A DNA stretch of 64,000 nt. It comes from Vitrella brassicaformis (Eukaryota > Sar > Vitrellaceae). The notes beneath the pieces are model-generated. The model had not been told where the DNA came from. It saw nothing but the letters and a program-made list of their open reading frames with translations, and did no database searches. Where the stretch lies: NCBI GenBank assembly GCA_001179505.1, contig CDMY01000422.1:16075-80074 (forward strand). The letters run 5' to 3'. A program made the position numbers and the translations under genes. Of the stretch, positions 33,326-46,999 are shown one piece after another; the stretch's first letter is position 1; every line of letters begins with the position of its first letter.

Positions 33326-33732
33326 TATGATATGTATAGAATAATCGGCCAAAATTTAATCGACGAAGCCGTTATGGCGACCCCTGCTAGCATCACTGCC
33401 CTCCTCAAGGCGAGGGACAGCGGCCCTTTCAGGGTTGGGCCCACGGTCGTCACACTTTTCTTTTTTGATTCTCTAGTCCCAATGCCGCCAGGCCTAATGA
33501 GTGCTAGCTCCCCATTGCAAACTGTACTGCGCTTGTTCCACGGCGATATATGCTTGCCCTTCACTCGAACTGAGTACAACAGTTGATGACTTTCATGACT
33601 GTCTTTACATGCGCCGTTGTCCCCATCCCCTTCTCCCTTGAACACGCGTTAGACGATAGTTCGCGAACTGGAAAAGCACCGCGCAGATGTACAAACCAAT
33701 GCCATCATCGCATCAATGCCGACCGAAAGAGG

Positions 33733-35886
33733 CTAGATGATCCCACAGGCACCTAAACAACCGAGATACCCATCATGCCGCAAGAAAAGAACATCGAAGG
33801 GCTCCGGGGGCGACCCGAGATCGTCAGCGAGATCGGCAGCTGTTCCCTGAAGCGTCACGCAGATCCATATCGTTTGGCAAACCCAGGCACGCTGGTGCAC
33901 ATCTGCTGTGTGTCCGTTGGCTTGCCACCATGGTCGGCGATCCCTCGGTACTAGCGTCGTGGCCTTCCTGAGCTTCGTGTTGCCGAGTGGCTGAGGCAGC
34001 AGGTGGTGACAATGCTGTCGGTGCTGGTCGGTTCTCCGCGTGCGGCTCGGCCTGGGCGCGTGCGCGATCATGCGGCTGGGCAGCTCGATGCCACGCTTCT
34101 GCGTAGTGGCGGGCGTAAAAATTGACTCCCTCGGTGATCGACTGCATTGTCAATGGCCGATCGTTGATATACTTGCCCGCAAAGAATACCCTGACAGAGT
34201 GAGTGGTAAACGTAAACAAACGAGCGGGGCGTGGTCTCTGTCGACACACCCACCTTCTGACCCTGTGGACACTCCCGATCAAGTATGCGATGTAACCAAG
34301 GTTGTAAGAAACCATGTGTATGAGACTCCGCGCAATGTCCTCCTTCCTGACACAAAACCTCTGCCACGTGTGAACATGTCTCTGGTGTGTCCACATACAT
34401 GCAAATGCACCCGTACTTTGGTGATTACCTCAGGCTTCCTCGCAGCTCAGTTGCCGATACACAGGTGTTCAGGGCGTATATTTTGCCAAAGCTGCTGGCA
34501 AGGGTATCGCCAGGAAGCACTCGACTCCCACCTGGAAAAAGGCAGCGGGACCACTTACAACGCTCTCCGTAACGACTCCCACCAGTTACAACGATGACCA
34601 CTTACTCCGCTCCCCGAAGAGATCTCTGACTTTTAGGTCGAGCACGTCCTCTCCTGCACGTAAAAAGGTATCCCACCACAACAGGCGTCTGTGTGGTCTT
34701 GTTGACCTTTCTCTGACAGTCGAACGACTTCCTCGAAAGACGAGGCGTTGAACAGCAGTCGGGCAAGGCCAAGGACGGTGCCTGCAAGCGCGGTCCAATA
34801 GCGAACACGAGAAGGAGAAGAGGAAAATGAACGCATGCTTTTCAGCGGCCATCACCACCCCGTCCCTACCTCCGCCGATACACGTTCCAGTGACACGCAG
34901 AAACTTATCCGGAGCAGTAGCCTGGCATTGAAATGAACACCTCAGTATCGCCGTCATGGATGGCTGTCCATCTACCTTAAGAATCGACACTCCAGACCCA
35001 ATGTTGACGACAAGGAGGGGATACACGTTCTCCTCCTGGTACATACAGCCAAACACCCTCACTCGGCGTGCATGGAAAGCAGAAAGCTACTGACCAGGTC
35101 GACAGGGACGCGTGTTCTGCTCGTCACATCGAAACGGAACACGATGCTGTCTGTTGCTGAGCAAAAAAAGAAACCAAACAGATCTAATGAGAGAGGGACG
35201 TCCGCGAGGCAGACCTGGTCGGCCGCGGGAACCGAACCCTCGGGAGCTGCTCGCGGACGTCTCGCTCCCCTGCATCCGTCTCGTGCTGTGGCTGTGTTGC
35301 CGGATCAGAAAAGAGAGCCCATTCATCAGCGACTGCATCTCGTCATTCTTGTGAATCTGAACTCCTGCAACTCAAAAAGCCATTCCCACAGGCGATTTCC
35401 GCGCACCATACACAGCTTTGTTTGTCAATACCAAGCTTCTTGCTGAGGAGGTCTTGATACTTGAATGCTCCTCCTCCGGTAACCTCCAGTGCCTGACCGG
35501 GTCTTACACCTACGACATCTGTAGGAAGCAAGACGGTAACGGACGCACACACACTGAAGCGCAGCGGGAACTCATCATCCTCACCCCTCAAAAATGTGAT
35601 GAGATCCCCCATCTGTTTTGTCTGGAAATGAATGAAGCGCAGAGTGCGACCGTCCCCCACTGCAAAACACACAGAAGGAAAGTCGACACGCCCTGTCATT
35701 CACGGCCTGCGTACAGTCCAGCTCGAGATGGTCGTCTGGCGGAGAGAGCCCTTCGCTTTGATTGTGTGTTTCCCCTGTCGAGGAGAAGACGACCTTTGCT
35801 AAACTTCCGCCGACATCAAGACCAATTTTGGGTGCTCCTGCGAGGGCGGGGGTAAGCGGAGGAGCGGATGACTCACTGGAGCGCAT
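33733..35886 (-). CDS. PANK: Pantothenate kinase (eukaryotic PanK/fumble family)
   Basis: Phosphorylates pantothenate, the first and controlling step of CoA synthesis. Start at 35886. The N-terminal nucleotide-binding motif reads KIGLDVGGSLAKVVF (about 35.8 kb). Then come FIHFQTKQMGDLITFLR, ALEVTGGGAFKYQDLLSKK (the Gly-rich active-site loop), DEMQSLMNGLSFLIR, YPLLVVNIGSGVSILKV, RVTGTCIGGG, ARLLFNASSFEEVVRLSEKG, VRDLFGERS, EDIARSLIHMVSYNLGYIA, VFFAGKYINDRPLTMQSI and the C-terminal LFLRHDGYLGCLGACGII before the stop at 33733-33735. This covers the family from end to end. A Pro/Ala-rich insert lies between the last two blocks (34.07-33.83 kb). At least eight exons. Divergent from the TFIIIC gene, with 179 bp between the starts. 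Confidence 0.93.
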
Positions 35887-36065
35887 GATAGAGCGTCGAC
35901 AATTGAGTCCTTTTTGTTCTTGGCGAGGAACGAACGAACGATCGCGTCCAAGAAAAAGGGGAGCAATCCATCTTCATCGTCGTTTTTTCGGCAGAAGTCA
36001 TAGCACGGAGCCACGTAGGCAACAAGAACAGGGAAGAAACTCGTTTCGCCCACCTGCTTCCTTGC

Positions 36066-39000
36066 ATGTTGCAGCCGGTCTGCCAGTCTGTCAGCGTGTT
36101 TCTCAGCATGTCCCTCGCACTGGTCGTGAGGCAGACCGTCGAGATGCTGGCGATGGAAGGTGGGATCCACGGACTCCCAGTTGCGGAGCTGTGCGGCAGG
36201 CTGGACCTTCCAGAGGAGGTGCGCCGCAGGGTGAGTATCTGCTGGAGACCGCCTCGTCCGTGTTGTGATATACTGTAGGCTCAGGCGGCGCTGACCGATG
36301 CGCTCGCGGCGAGGGATGATATCGAAATCGTCGCTGAGGTGATCGGAAAATGACTTGAATCTCCCATCTGCCTCTTGATCGCCTCCTGATGTGCTATGGA
36401 CTCCTGGACGTATCCAGAGGGGCCAAATGAGGGCACGCATTCGCCCAAGCAGCTCGTCCTCACGTCAGTTACTCAACATCGGTCACACCTACCCTCTGTC
36501 CAAGCACGAGGTGCGGCTCTGCATCCTTACTGCTATTGCTAAAAGAAGGTGTGAGAAAGCGATTGCAATCCTGCCACAAAACAATAATGCGGCACTCACC
36601 GATTCTTGCAGGTGCGAGGGATATTGGCAGTTCCAGCTTTCATGGGACCTCGGCATTGATCCGCGAGACGTGTTTCATCACGTCAAGGCCTTGACGCGAG
36701 ACGGCTACCTTGTGCGCTTCGCGCTAGCCATTCCATCTTGGGCCCGCAAGCGGAAGGATGGGACGGTCATGGACCACAATGCAGGCAGCGTAGCCTCATC
36801 ATCACTCATTTGGCTCGAAACTTACTTTGACCCTCTCCATATGCCTCGTCACGTGTGGGACCTGTTGTTTGCGTCCAAGCTCCAACCTTTCACAGAGAAG
36901 ATACTGTCGATCATAAGTGCGCGACCTCAAGGCCTTATGCTCGAGAGCGACCTTGAGCTCCTGTGCCTCAGCTTTCTCAGTGAAGAGGTGTTCGGAGGAA
37001 TTAATCTCAGTGAACATCAGATTTACCAGATTAATTCCTGTTTCTCTTTTCTAGGTGTCGCCGGTGGCCAGCATGAAAAGCGCCAGAAGTCTTTACAAAC
37101 GTCTCAGGTGGCAATAATTGTCGACGAGGTGTTGGGCCCTAGATCCGTGTCTGGCTCTCGCAGGCGACGTCTGTTGCACGACGACAAAGCGAGACGCGTT
37201 AAGACTTGGTGTCCGGCAACAGAGAGGACTGAAACTTGTATTTGCGTCAATGCGAATGCAGGGTAAGGGACGACATGTATAGCGATGTTCACTGATCCGT
37301 AATGACTCATTCGTTTCGACTGGGTGCAGCACCGCTGACCAATCAGTTGAACCGTTAATAGAAATGCCAGAGGTGGCGCAGCACGGCGGTGATCTCAAAG
37401 AAGAGGATGAATCAAAGTCCACGATAAGGGGAATGAAAAAGAATGTCTGCCGCACATCTGACACCTGTGTGTGGGCTGTCTCTGAACACCAGACGAAGTG
37501 AAAGAGCGGCAACTTTTGTTGAACCATCGCCGGCGGATCAGGTGATGTTCCTTCACTCAGACACGCTGCCGCACCAGTTATTCGGTGGCATCAGATTCAT
37601 AACCTTGTTCGCTCGACGGCATGCGGCGGCATCTTCACCCCCGACATTCAGTCTACCTCAGCCATACCGAAGAAAATGGTTGAGAAAGTGCTCGTGGTAA
37701 CAGATGCTCCCCGTTGCTACCATTGTACAGACTGTGCAGTTCACTTTGCAGGAGTTAGAAGAGGCGGGACTGGTCGCGAAGGAGTACCATCGACAGCAGG
37801 GCCAACAAGGAAACGCAGCCGTGTTCCGATTTCATGCAATGGACGCCGCTCCAAGGTTTGCATCCCGAACAAAACGCCCGTTGGATTATCCAATTTTTAC
37901 GACTTCTTCACTCTCATCAGAACAAAACGCGCCCCAGCACTTTCCGGAGATGCTCACGACAGGAAAGAATCTGGCCCTGCGGCAACCATTACACACCAGC
38001 TCCAGCGGCGGCTTAGATGGTGTGTTCAATTCATCGAGCGTGAGTGCCGGAGCATGCCCGCAGCTGAGAGTGGAGATGTTAGAAGAGGAAGGGGCGTTCT
38101 GATTACTGAGCTTCAAGACGTTGTTGGGTCGATGGAAAGCAGTGGGATGCCAGACAGGTAGCTTGAGGGGAGACTCCTTCTGCAATTCAAGCGAACGCGT
38201 GTCTTGTCATGTGTAGAAAAACTGTTGTGAAAATGCTTCCATCGATCCAGAAGATTTTGCCGACGCTCAAGATCTGCCAAGTAAAGATGAACAAATCACA
38301 GGTGCGAAAAACAGCTGGGCACCTTTCCAACGGAGCAATTTGGGGATTACATTGCTGCAATAGGCGGTCCGGTACGTGTTTCTTAGCGATGAGCTCAGCC
38401 AATCGGAAGCGGATGAGAGTGCCAAGCAGACAGTAACTTATTTTTCCCGCACAAGTTACTGTGCTATCATATCACCAGAGTTCTGTGCTCTATCAGTTGG
38501 GTTTTCGCAAACAAGCAGCACAAGATGCAGCACAAAGAAGGAAAGGGAACCTACAGGGGAATCTTGCCACTGTGAGAACGTTGAACTGACGCGGAGAAAC
38601 TTGATGGCGAAAGCATTTTTTCTTCTTGCAGGGCATCGTTGGCGTGTCGCTGGCGTCTTCTGGTCCCAGAAAGAGCACCAGGCGGAAAAGGGTTCGTGTG
38701 AACAAGACTTATTTTGGCCTAAGGAAACACCAACAACAAATGCTAAATACTTAAGTAAGGCCTTTTTATTGCTCTCCGTTTTTCAGAAACAGCCTGACAA
38801 ACTCAGGTTTCAACAAAGAGTTGCTCAATATTATGGCTACGTCTCGCCTGCAATGCTACGGCTCCAGCTGTTCCACCGCGCAGTTCTCGACTTAGCACGG
38901 GAGGCCCTTTTTCTCTCTGGTAGGAAATAGAAAGAAACTCAAGCGAACTTCTCCTTGTCAACATCGCCGATCGGCAGGCTACCAAGAGCCCGCAACAATG

Positions 39001-42000
39001 GAGGACACTGCTTTGCGAACAGAAAACGTTTTCCGAAACATGACTCTCGACACGTTCCTTCAAGTGGTATGTGCTTCGCAAGTTGATGAATTGTGTGTGC
39101 AGCTGCGCACAGTGCGTGGTTGTCTAACTTTCAGCTCGGATACGGATCTCCACTGCAGTGGGTCGAGGAATATCTAGTCAGCAGCCAACCGCCCATGCGA
39201 ATGAAGGAGGTGCCTGTTTTCGAGATACGCAGTTTGTTGGACCCAGGAGGTATGGCACGATGATGTACAGATCCACATACCCTGTCTTTGCTCACGACAT
39301 TCATGCGCAGGTAGTTCGAAGCAGTCCCGAGAGAAGTACCTGTCGCGCATATCAAGACTGTTCAGTGCTCTCTGTAAGCACCGTGATTGCAGGACTTCTT
39401 TCCTTTTTTCCTCGCATTTCTTTGTCACAGGTAACCTACATCTCGTGTCTGCCAATGAAAGCGCCCAACGCGTGTCCTGGATAATTCATCGTCGTGTCTC
39501 CCTTCACCGTTTTTCGAACGATCCGCATGTACACGGGAAAGACGCGAAACATTCGTACCACGTCCATCGCGTCTGATGGTGTGTTCTTCGCAGCAACCTC
39601 AAACGGTCATCGGCTCGTTCGACCTTTGGGAGCGAACCGACTTTGGCCGCTTTTGGAGCACCTTGCAAGTCTGAGGGAACAAAATGGGGTCACAGGGCTT
39701 CAAATGGATATACCATATTGGATTATGCTTGTAGGAAGAATCTTTCCGCTGGATTTCCACGAAACAGCCTGGTGTTCTGCAGAGTGTCGGGTCCGGGTCT
39801 GTCGAAACCAAAACCGCGGAAGACGCAATGGCTGAAAGGCGGAGCGAAGCGCTGGCCAGAAAAAAGGCACGAATTTCTTCATGGTTGCAGCGCAATTATT
39901 TTCTTTTTCTGTGTCAGAGAAAGGTAGACTGTCCAGCCAACGTGAAGTTGCGTTACTTGTTTTCCAAGAAGAACTGGAAATCTCAAAAATGCCTTGATGC
40001 AAGACGACAAGTAAGACGGGGCAGAGAACTAAAATACTTCTGTTGCCTCCCCTCCGTTGCCAGGCAAAGATTGAGGGGGTGGCAAAGAGCCTTTCCGACA
40101 TGCCAGGTGGGAAGTCTAAAGGTGTCAGGTGAGTTCCTCCTCCGCGTTCCGCAGTTATTTCTGGTTTAGCCACAAGGCTCAATCTGCAGTCACAGGTAGA
40201 TCTCATAGAATTGAATCAGATAATGCCGACTGAGCTGCTTCTAGCTGTTTCATGCTTTCTTAGGCAGCGTTCCACCCTCTCGTTCGCCGGCTGAGCTTCA
40301 GGTTCGTCAACCATCCGCACAACAAAGTGGGGCCTGGCACTTTGACGAGTGCAGGAAGTACTCCAACGGATTTCCGAGGACAGCAGCTGGAGCAAAAATT
40401 TGGCAGAGACGTCAACGAAGCGGCAGGAGTAAGAGAACGACCACTGTAATGCAGCTTCTTCTATTGCAACATGTCTTGTGTCTTTGCCTGGGATGCAGCA
40501 ACCGAACAAGTCCGCGATCCTTCAACTACTGCTCAAGACTACAATGCAGAAGAACTCGGACAGCTTCAGCTCGTTAGATGGGATAAGGGAGATGAGATTC
40601 GAAGGACAAAATTCAATTCACTGCGTGGCTGTCCTTTGACTGTCGCAGACTGACCCCGAATGGGCGGATGCCCTGCACCAGTTCAAGAAAGGTAAGGTAA
40701 GAGAGCCGTTCTGCATGTTCTTGTCTCTAAGTTGTCAAAACCCCATCTCTATGCGCAGATGAGGAGAATCGGTTGCTTGCCTACGCCGTGGTGGCGGAGC
40801 GTCTGTGCAGAGCACCGGAACCGTCGAAAGCCATAGGTCTTATCGCTTCAGTATCGCAACGTTCTCGCAGCATCGCTTCCCTAGCGCATCCTACATGGCT
40901 GGTAATGAGCTACAGCCGAGAAAGACCCCTACAGCCTGTTTTCGCCGCACAGAACATGGAACTTTTTAGCGGCCACTCCAGTGAAAGATGTCGTCACGGT
41001 TTTATGATCATCGTGGCACGCACCCCGTTGGCCGGCCGTCTCTGGTCGAACTTCAGGTCATTGGTCCGTTTCGTGATCGACGAGTACAGAAGAGACTTGT
41101 TGTGTTTCCTCGCTGCAGAAAGCTGGGCATAGGCGCCTTTTGCGACTGGATTTGTCCCCCGACGATTAGTGATGTTGCCTATGAGGGATCTCTTGCGAAC
41201 GTGACAAGCATTGTGCCCAGTGGCATCTCGTTTTCGAAGGTTGTAGCGGAAGCGAAAACATCAGAGCCTGAGCTACTCATGCGTCGAGCATTTCTGCGGG
41301 TCTCGTCTCACGAACTATCCGAAGAAACAAGCGCCGTAACATACGCTTCGTGCTTGTTTGTTTCATCAGATTCACTTGTTGACTCCAGTTTATGCATACC
41401 GAAGAAGCTGGGCGTCGACAAGTGTGGAGAGGCTGCTGAACCAGGACATCGAAACCACCCTTGCCGACTGGAAGCACAAAGGCTGGGTCACAATCGCAAA
41501 GACTGCTTCAACACCTCGCGAAATGGCCGTGCAGCACTATTTCTTCGATGCAGCAGCGAGAACATACGTCTTGTCGAAGTAAATTGTCAGAATTGAAAGA
41601 ACGGAGCAGCAGTCTGATTTGGTCACGGTGCCTTGACATCAGATCGGCGCGGCTTCTCTTATTTGGCAAATGCCGAGACATCATCAACGATATGACGTTT
41701 GACAGAGTTGCCAATGGCTTCCAGTCAGTCGTCAGTCGGGTGACCAACAGTGCCCGACAACCTCTGCGTCCGGTGTGGCAGCCATCGGATGATTCGACCG
41801 TCACACTGCGTGATACCTCTACGAATGAAAGGGCGTTCATCTTGGTACTGAACAGCATCCGACTCCACCTTAGGGCAGAAGAGCCGCAGGTATGAAATCA
41901 CCGAGAATATATGGTACGAAGGACTCTTGTATTTCTTGTTTCCTGCTTTCAGCCGAGATCATTCCAACGCGGTGCAACTGACGATTTTCCCTCTGGCACT

Positions 42001-44043
42001 GAAGCCGGAGACAACGCGTAAGCGCGCGGCCCTGTAATACGACAATCATCACAGCTACATGTTTGTCCCTATCTGGCCTATTCTTTGACCTCAGAGACGC
42101 AACTGAACTTTCAAAGTTTAGAAGGCGGGTACGACAGGCACTGGGAAGCAACGATCAGCAAGGTCCTTTCTTGGCACATGTCCTCCAAGCCGAGTCCGCA
42201 GATGAAGACGAAGTTTCAAACAGCAGCCGTGAATCGGCCGGAAACACAGACGAGAGGATCTCGCTCTCAACGGGAACGACGACGACGAAAGGATTGGAGA
42301 GCTTCCTGTCCGAGACGGCAATTATTGACTTGCTTCTTGTTGACAGGCTTCAGCGCAACCTCGAGATCCGAAGAACCAGCTTTCATGGTGGGGCTAAGCA
42401 GCGGACTGATTGCCCAGACCCTTCCTTCTTTCCCGTCGTGCTGAAAGCGGCTGCCATCGGGATGGGTTTGCAGCGGGGTCCATGCATCGAGCTTTCTGAC
42501 GTCTACACGGTGTTGACAAGCGGGCTCTCTGGTGATGATGGCGTCCACATGTTTCTGGATGGAGTCAAGATATCCCAACCAGAACCCATTATTCCGTGCT
42601 ACGATGAGGAGCGCGAGAATCAGTGTTTGCTAGACTCAAAAATGGCGGCGAGTTTGGAAATTGTTTCATCATGGCCCTCTCCAGCTAGCAACAAATTGTC
42701 ACCAGACCCCAAAGCTGTTGGCGCTTTGCCCGAAAGATCTGACATCTTGTGTTTTCTTGAGGCGGCGACATCGTGGATGCTTCAACAGACAACCGCAGGC
42801 CCTCCTTTCAACTACTTGTCAACTTTCACTTATCCTCCGCGTTTCTCTCGTGGCGGCACTCTGGGTCCCGGCGAAGTCCGCTTCGACCCAACAGAGGTGC
42901 ACTCCCTTGGACGTGCTTGTATTCGGCTTCTTCAACAAATTCAAGCAGGCGGTAGTGCTGGCATTGCATGGAGGGATCTAGTCTCGCTCTGGAGCCGCCA
43001 AGCCTGTCCACCTATTAGTACAGATCCCGAGAAAAATATCGAATATGTTGAGTGGAGATGTGCGCGGAAAGATGGCTACGTTGCGCGGCCAGAACGAGTG
43101 TCTGTATGTGACGGAAGACCCTCTATCGAACTCACCATTGACTTCGAGGGAACGGCATCCAGGCCCAGCAGGGATCTGCTTTCTCTTCCTGCAGTACTTG
43201 GCGGCATTATTCCATTCCATACTGCTGACCATCAGAGGCTGCGGATTTGCGTACGTTTTTGTTTTCGAGCCTGCTTACAGTTACTGGAGACGCTTCGTCT
43301 GGTGGCCGTTTTCCCGTGTCAAGATGATTTTCGCGTGGTGGCATCCGATAGCGCTTCATCCTACTGCCTGCCGATTCGCCGGATTTTTAAGTGTTTGCAA
43401 AAACCCGCAGCGGCCACAGGTCATCAGGAACACCCTCTTCCTGCTGCTGGATCCCTCTTCAAAAATACCGGAAGTGCTCACGTGCCTGTCTCTCTTTGGC
43501 GTCGTTGGGGCTCTCCTCTTGGTTCTCAATGCTATTATCACGCCGACGAGCAACAACGGCGATCATCTTCCTTGTATTTGCAACAGCGATCTGGCGCAAT
43601 TCGCTATCTGAGCTCTCTTCTGAAAGGGACTTGCGATCTCATTACGCTCGATGACAACCTGGTGCCTGCATCAAGGTACGCGAACTATGTCTACATTTCA
43701 CTTTCCATGCCTACCTCCTTATTTCTGTCTCTCACCGCTTCCAGTTGGGTGCGGCTCGACGGGCACCTGAATGTCATCCTCGTGTACATGCTTTCGCTAC
43801 GAGTGATGCGTCTCGTTCGAGCTCTTCCAGAAAGCACTATTGATTCCGTGAGTCTATTAATGGAACGGCTGCCTTATCTGCTACTGTTTTCTCTCTCTCC
43901 TGCCTCTTCTGTTCTTTGTTTAGGTCTGTGGCCGCTTTGTGTTGCTGGACGCTTGCGAGACGAGGTTCTTGATCGAATGCTTGGTGATTGAGGGTTCACT
44001 CGAACTAGCAGATGACGGAAGTTTGATCAAGTGCACGTCTTAG
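36066..44043 (+). CDS. GTF3C1: TFIIIC largest subunit, B-block-binding (GTF3C1/Tfc3-like)
   Basis: Recognises the internal B-box of tRNA genes for RNA polymerase III. The first exon reads VRQTVEMLAMEGGIHGLPV and AELCGRLDLPEEVRRR, like the N-terminus of the family; the start is the ATG at 36066 or the one at 36108. The B-block domain follows at 36.6-36.7 kb: CEGYWQFQLSWDLGIDPRDV then FHHVKALTRDGYLVR. Other winged-helix-like pieces are YVSPAMLRLQLFHRAVLDLA (38.8 kb) and VERLLNQDIETTLADWKHKG (41.4 kb). A long C-terminal part (42.06-43.7 kb) includes FSRGGTLGPGEVRFDP. The last exon ends LADDGSLIKCTS at the stop 44041-44043. Many exons over 8 kb; intermediate exon joins are not all resolved. The family is large (about 2000 residues) and fast-evolving, which fits. 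Confidence 0.78.
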
Positions 44044-44231
44044 AAGAGAAGTATGTCACCCATGTCTGATTTCGTACATGATTCTGCCATCGTGCTGCGT
44101 ACGATCCGAGACAGTCCCACTCCCACATTAGATACACCTCGATTATCACATTCGAATATCCATCTGATATTCCCGTGACAATCTATCTGTGTGAAACATG
44201 GCCATCACGCAAAGAGCGCCAGACTTGCATC

Positions 44232-46182
44232 TCACGTGTATATGCTCGGGTCTGAAAGAAAGTTAATCCAATTCTGTTTAATGTTCCGGTTCCCTTCCTA
44301 CCGATTGACGATGGAATCGGTCTGATCTCGGTGCCCAACTCTTGCTCGATCCTGAGGCCGTGCCAGCAGGGAATCGCAGTTCCACAGGTCGCCAGAGCAC
44401 ATATTGATCTCCACAGGGATGTACCTGTAGAGATTGAAGCGGTCTTCGAACGTGATGAGGTTGATCGCCAGGCCCAGGTGGCCATATCGCCCACTGCGCC
44501 CGATTCTGTGAAGGTACGTCTCGCTGTTCTTGGGGAAGTCGAAATTGATGACCACGTTGACACTCTGAATATCAATGCCTCGGGTGAACAAATCTGCAGT
44601 GACGGCATTATGTGGACAGTTTCCAACTACATCGCTTGTGTTGTTTTTCCCTTCACACCTGATGACACGAGGCAACGGCATGCACCGTTCCGAAAGTCAT
44701 GGAAGACCCGGTTTCGGTGGTTCTGCATCATCCTTGCGTGAATGAAGAAGCATGAGTAGCCGAGTTCGGTGATCTTCCTGGCCAGCAGCTCCACCCTCGT
44801 GACACTATTGCAGAAGATTATCGCTTGATTGATCTGAAGCTGGAAAGACGGGGAGACAAACGCCGACAGGGACGGCCGACGGGATGCGAAGCTGATGCCG
44901 ATCGTCTCAACTCACCTTGGAGAAGAGGGTATTCAAGCAGTGGACCTTCTGCCTCTCCTCCACGAAGGCGTAGAATTGCGTCACTCCCTGCAACGTCAGC
45001 TCCTCCATTAAGTTGATCTCGTGCGCATCAGGCAGATACTTGTCCTTGAACTGCTTGACTGTGACAGGGAAAGTGGCCGAGTACAGAAGGATCTGTCGTT
45101 CGCTTGGGAGAAAGCGGAAGAGCTCTTCGATCACAGGCTGGAATTCTGGGGACAGCAGCTTGTCTGCTTCGTCCATCACTAAGATGTTGCAGTTGGACAG
45201 ATCGACCACGCCCTTGTTCGCCAGGTCCAGCACCCTCCCTGGGGTGGCAACCACCACGTGAGCTCCCTGGTAGAAGCGCATGATGTCCTCTCTCAGGCTT
45301 GTGCCGCCGGTGGACACCATGCAGTCGACGTTCATGTGCTTGCCAAGCTCCTTCACCACTGCCGACGTCTGTAGCGCCAGCTCACGGGTCGGGACCAGTA
45401 TAAGTCCTGAAGCAGAACAGAACTGGCGATGTATACCGTATGTGTGAGATAAGCGCAGTCAGTTGTTCTAATACCTTGTATTGCTTTTTTCATGGTGGAC
45501 GTCTTCTCCAGAAGAGGGATGACGAAGGCGGCAGTCTTCCCAGTCCCGTTTTTCGCTCGTGCAAGAACGTTCTTGCCGGCGAGAGCAACTGGTATGCTCT
45601 CCTCCTGGATGGGACTTGGCTTCTCGTACCCCTGACATTACCCGCCGTCTCAAGAGATACCATGTGATCTCCCACCTTGTTTCCGCCCACCTTCTCAAAT
45701 ATTCCCATAAGCAGCTCGCGCTTGCTGCACATCAACACATCCAACACGTCAATGTGGTCGCAGGAACATCCGGGGCTGTTTGGCGGTTACAGGAAGTAGT
45801 CTTCGAAGTCGTTGCCTTTGGTGCCAGTAACGTCCTTAGTTTTGACGCGGTTGTCCTTCTGGGGCGGCTTGAGAGTCTCCTTCCAGTTGTCGTCGTTTGC
45901 AACCGCAGCGGCTGGGTTGGAGGCACTGCCAGACATGTTGTAGTTCGACGACGGCATGCCCTGGTATCCCCCCGCGCTGTGCTGCATGCCCATCGATGCA
46001 CCGCCATAGTTGCTACGCCCAGGTTGCACCCCAGGGCCACCGTACGCGTTGTAGCCGCCTGTCAAGAACGGGAAGAAACGTTCCACCCAGCAGGAAGACA
46101 ACCCGAAGGCGGCACGTCTGTGGCATCTTCGCTCTGTCCCTTTCTCACCTTGGTGGGTCGAGCGTGGCCTGCCGTAGTGCAT
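44232..46182 (-). CDS. DDX6: DDX6/Dhh1/DOZI-type DEAD-box RNA helicase
   Basis: Start at 46182 ([11 protein letters not shown]), then a Gly/Tyr/Asn-rich leader and [14 protein letters not shown]-box motifs in order: [20 protein letters not shown] (Q motif), AKNGTGKT (I), PTRELALQ (Ia), TPGR (Ib), [10 protein letters not shown] (II), SATFP (III), IIFCNS (IV), [15 protein letters not shown] (V) and HRIGRSGR (VI). [18 protein letters not shown] and the end [15 protein letters not shown] (stop 44232-44234) are characteristic of the DDX6 subfamily. These proteins repress translation and promote decapping in P-bodies and, as DOZI, store maternal mRNAs in apicomplexan gametocytes. About eight exons. 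Convergent with the TFIIIC gene, 188 bp apart. Confidence 0.93.
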
Positions 46183-46627
46183 CTTTCACTTCAGAGATCC
46201 TCGACAAACTGAGCAGATCTCGAATGGGGACGTTGCGAGTGTATGGAGAACCTGATGTTCCCGCTTTTCCTATCGACGCGCAACGACGACTGTATGGATC
46301 CGGGTCGACGAAAGGTTACGAGGGGAGAGGGTCCCCAATTTCGCTTAAGCGGCTTTCCGATATGAGGAAATCCAAGGAGGAAACGCCCGGTCTCAATCCC
46401 GCCCTCCCACCTCACCCGATCCCGTGAAGATCTGGCGACAGCGTATGGTGAAGGTGGGATGCAATCACCGTATCGGCGGCATGCAATCTGACAGCGTATT
46501 TGTGAAACGGCTGCTACGTGATTCACCCGGTGAGCTCGAGCTCTCGGGCGGGACTGGCAGAGTTTCTTCTTTGTCCTCACCAATGAGGAAGATGTTCAAA
46601 ATGCACGTACTTGGCCCCCCCCCTCCC
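46183..46627. other. Intergenic, DDX6 upstream region
   Basis: No supported gene. Open frames on both strands are short and lack motifs. The stretch ends in a C-run (CCCCCCCCTCCC) that leads into the assembly gap. Confidence 0.4.
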
Positions 46628-46927
46628 NNNNNNNNNNNNNNNNNNNNNNNNNNNNNNNNNNNNNNNNNNNNNNNNNNNNNNNNNNNNNNNNNNNNNNNNN
46701 NNNNNNNNNNNNNNNNNNNNNNNNNNNNNNNNNNNNNNNNNNNNNNNNNNNNNNNNNNNNNNNNNNNNNNNNNNNNNNNNNNNNNNNNNNNNNNNNNNNN
46801 NNNNNNNNNNNNNNNNNNNNNNNNNNNNNNNNNNNNNNNNNNNNNNNNNNNNNNNNNNNNNNNNNNNNNNNNNNNNNNNNNNNNNNNNNNNNNNNNNNNN
46901 NNNNNNNNNNNNNNNNNNNNNNNNNNN
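46628..46927. other. Assembly gap, 300 N
   Basis: Run of exactly 300 N between a C-rich run and a CA repeat. Both flanks are low complexity, which probably stopped the assembly. Confidence 0.98.
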
Positions 46928-46993
46928 ACACATACACACACACACACACACACAGGCACCCACACCACACGCATTCACACACACACACACAAC
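46928..46993. repeat. CA microsatellite
   Basis: Interrupted (CA)n immediately after the gap; the repeat probably extends into the gap. Confidence 0.9.
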
Positions 46994-46999
46994 TCACGA

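Noticed and set aside
32924-33352. Minus-strand ORF in copy 1 matching a plus-strand frame in copy 2 (MFFVTFGSVT region)
   Set aside because: Antisense to the helicase direction in both copies. The sense strand reads VTDPNVTKN, which looks more like the helicase tail, so the ORF is probably a shadow.
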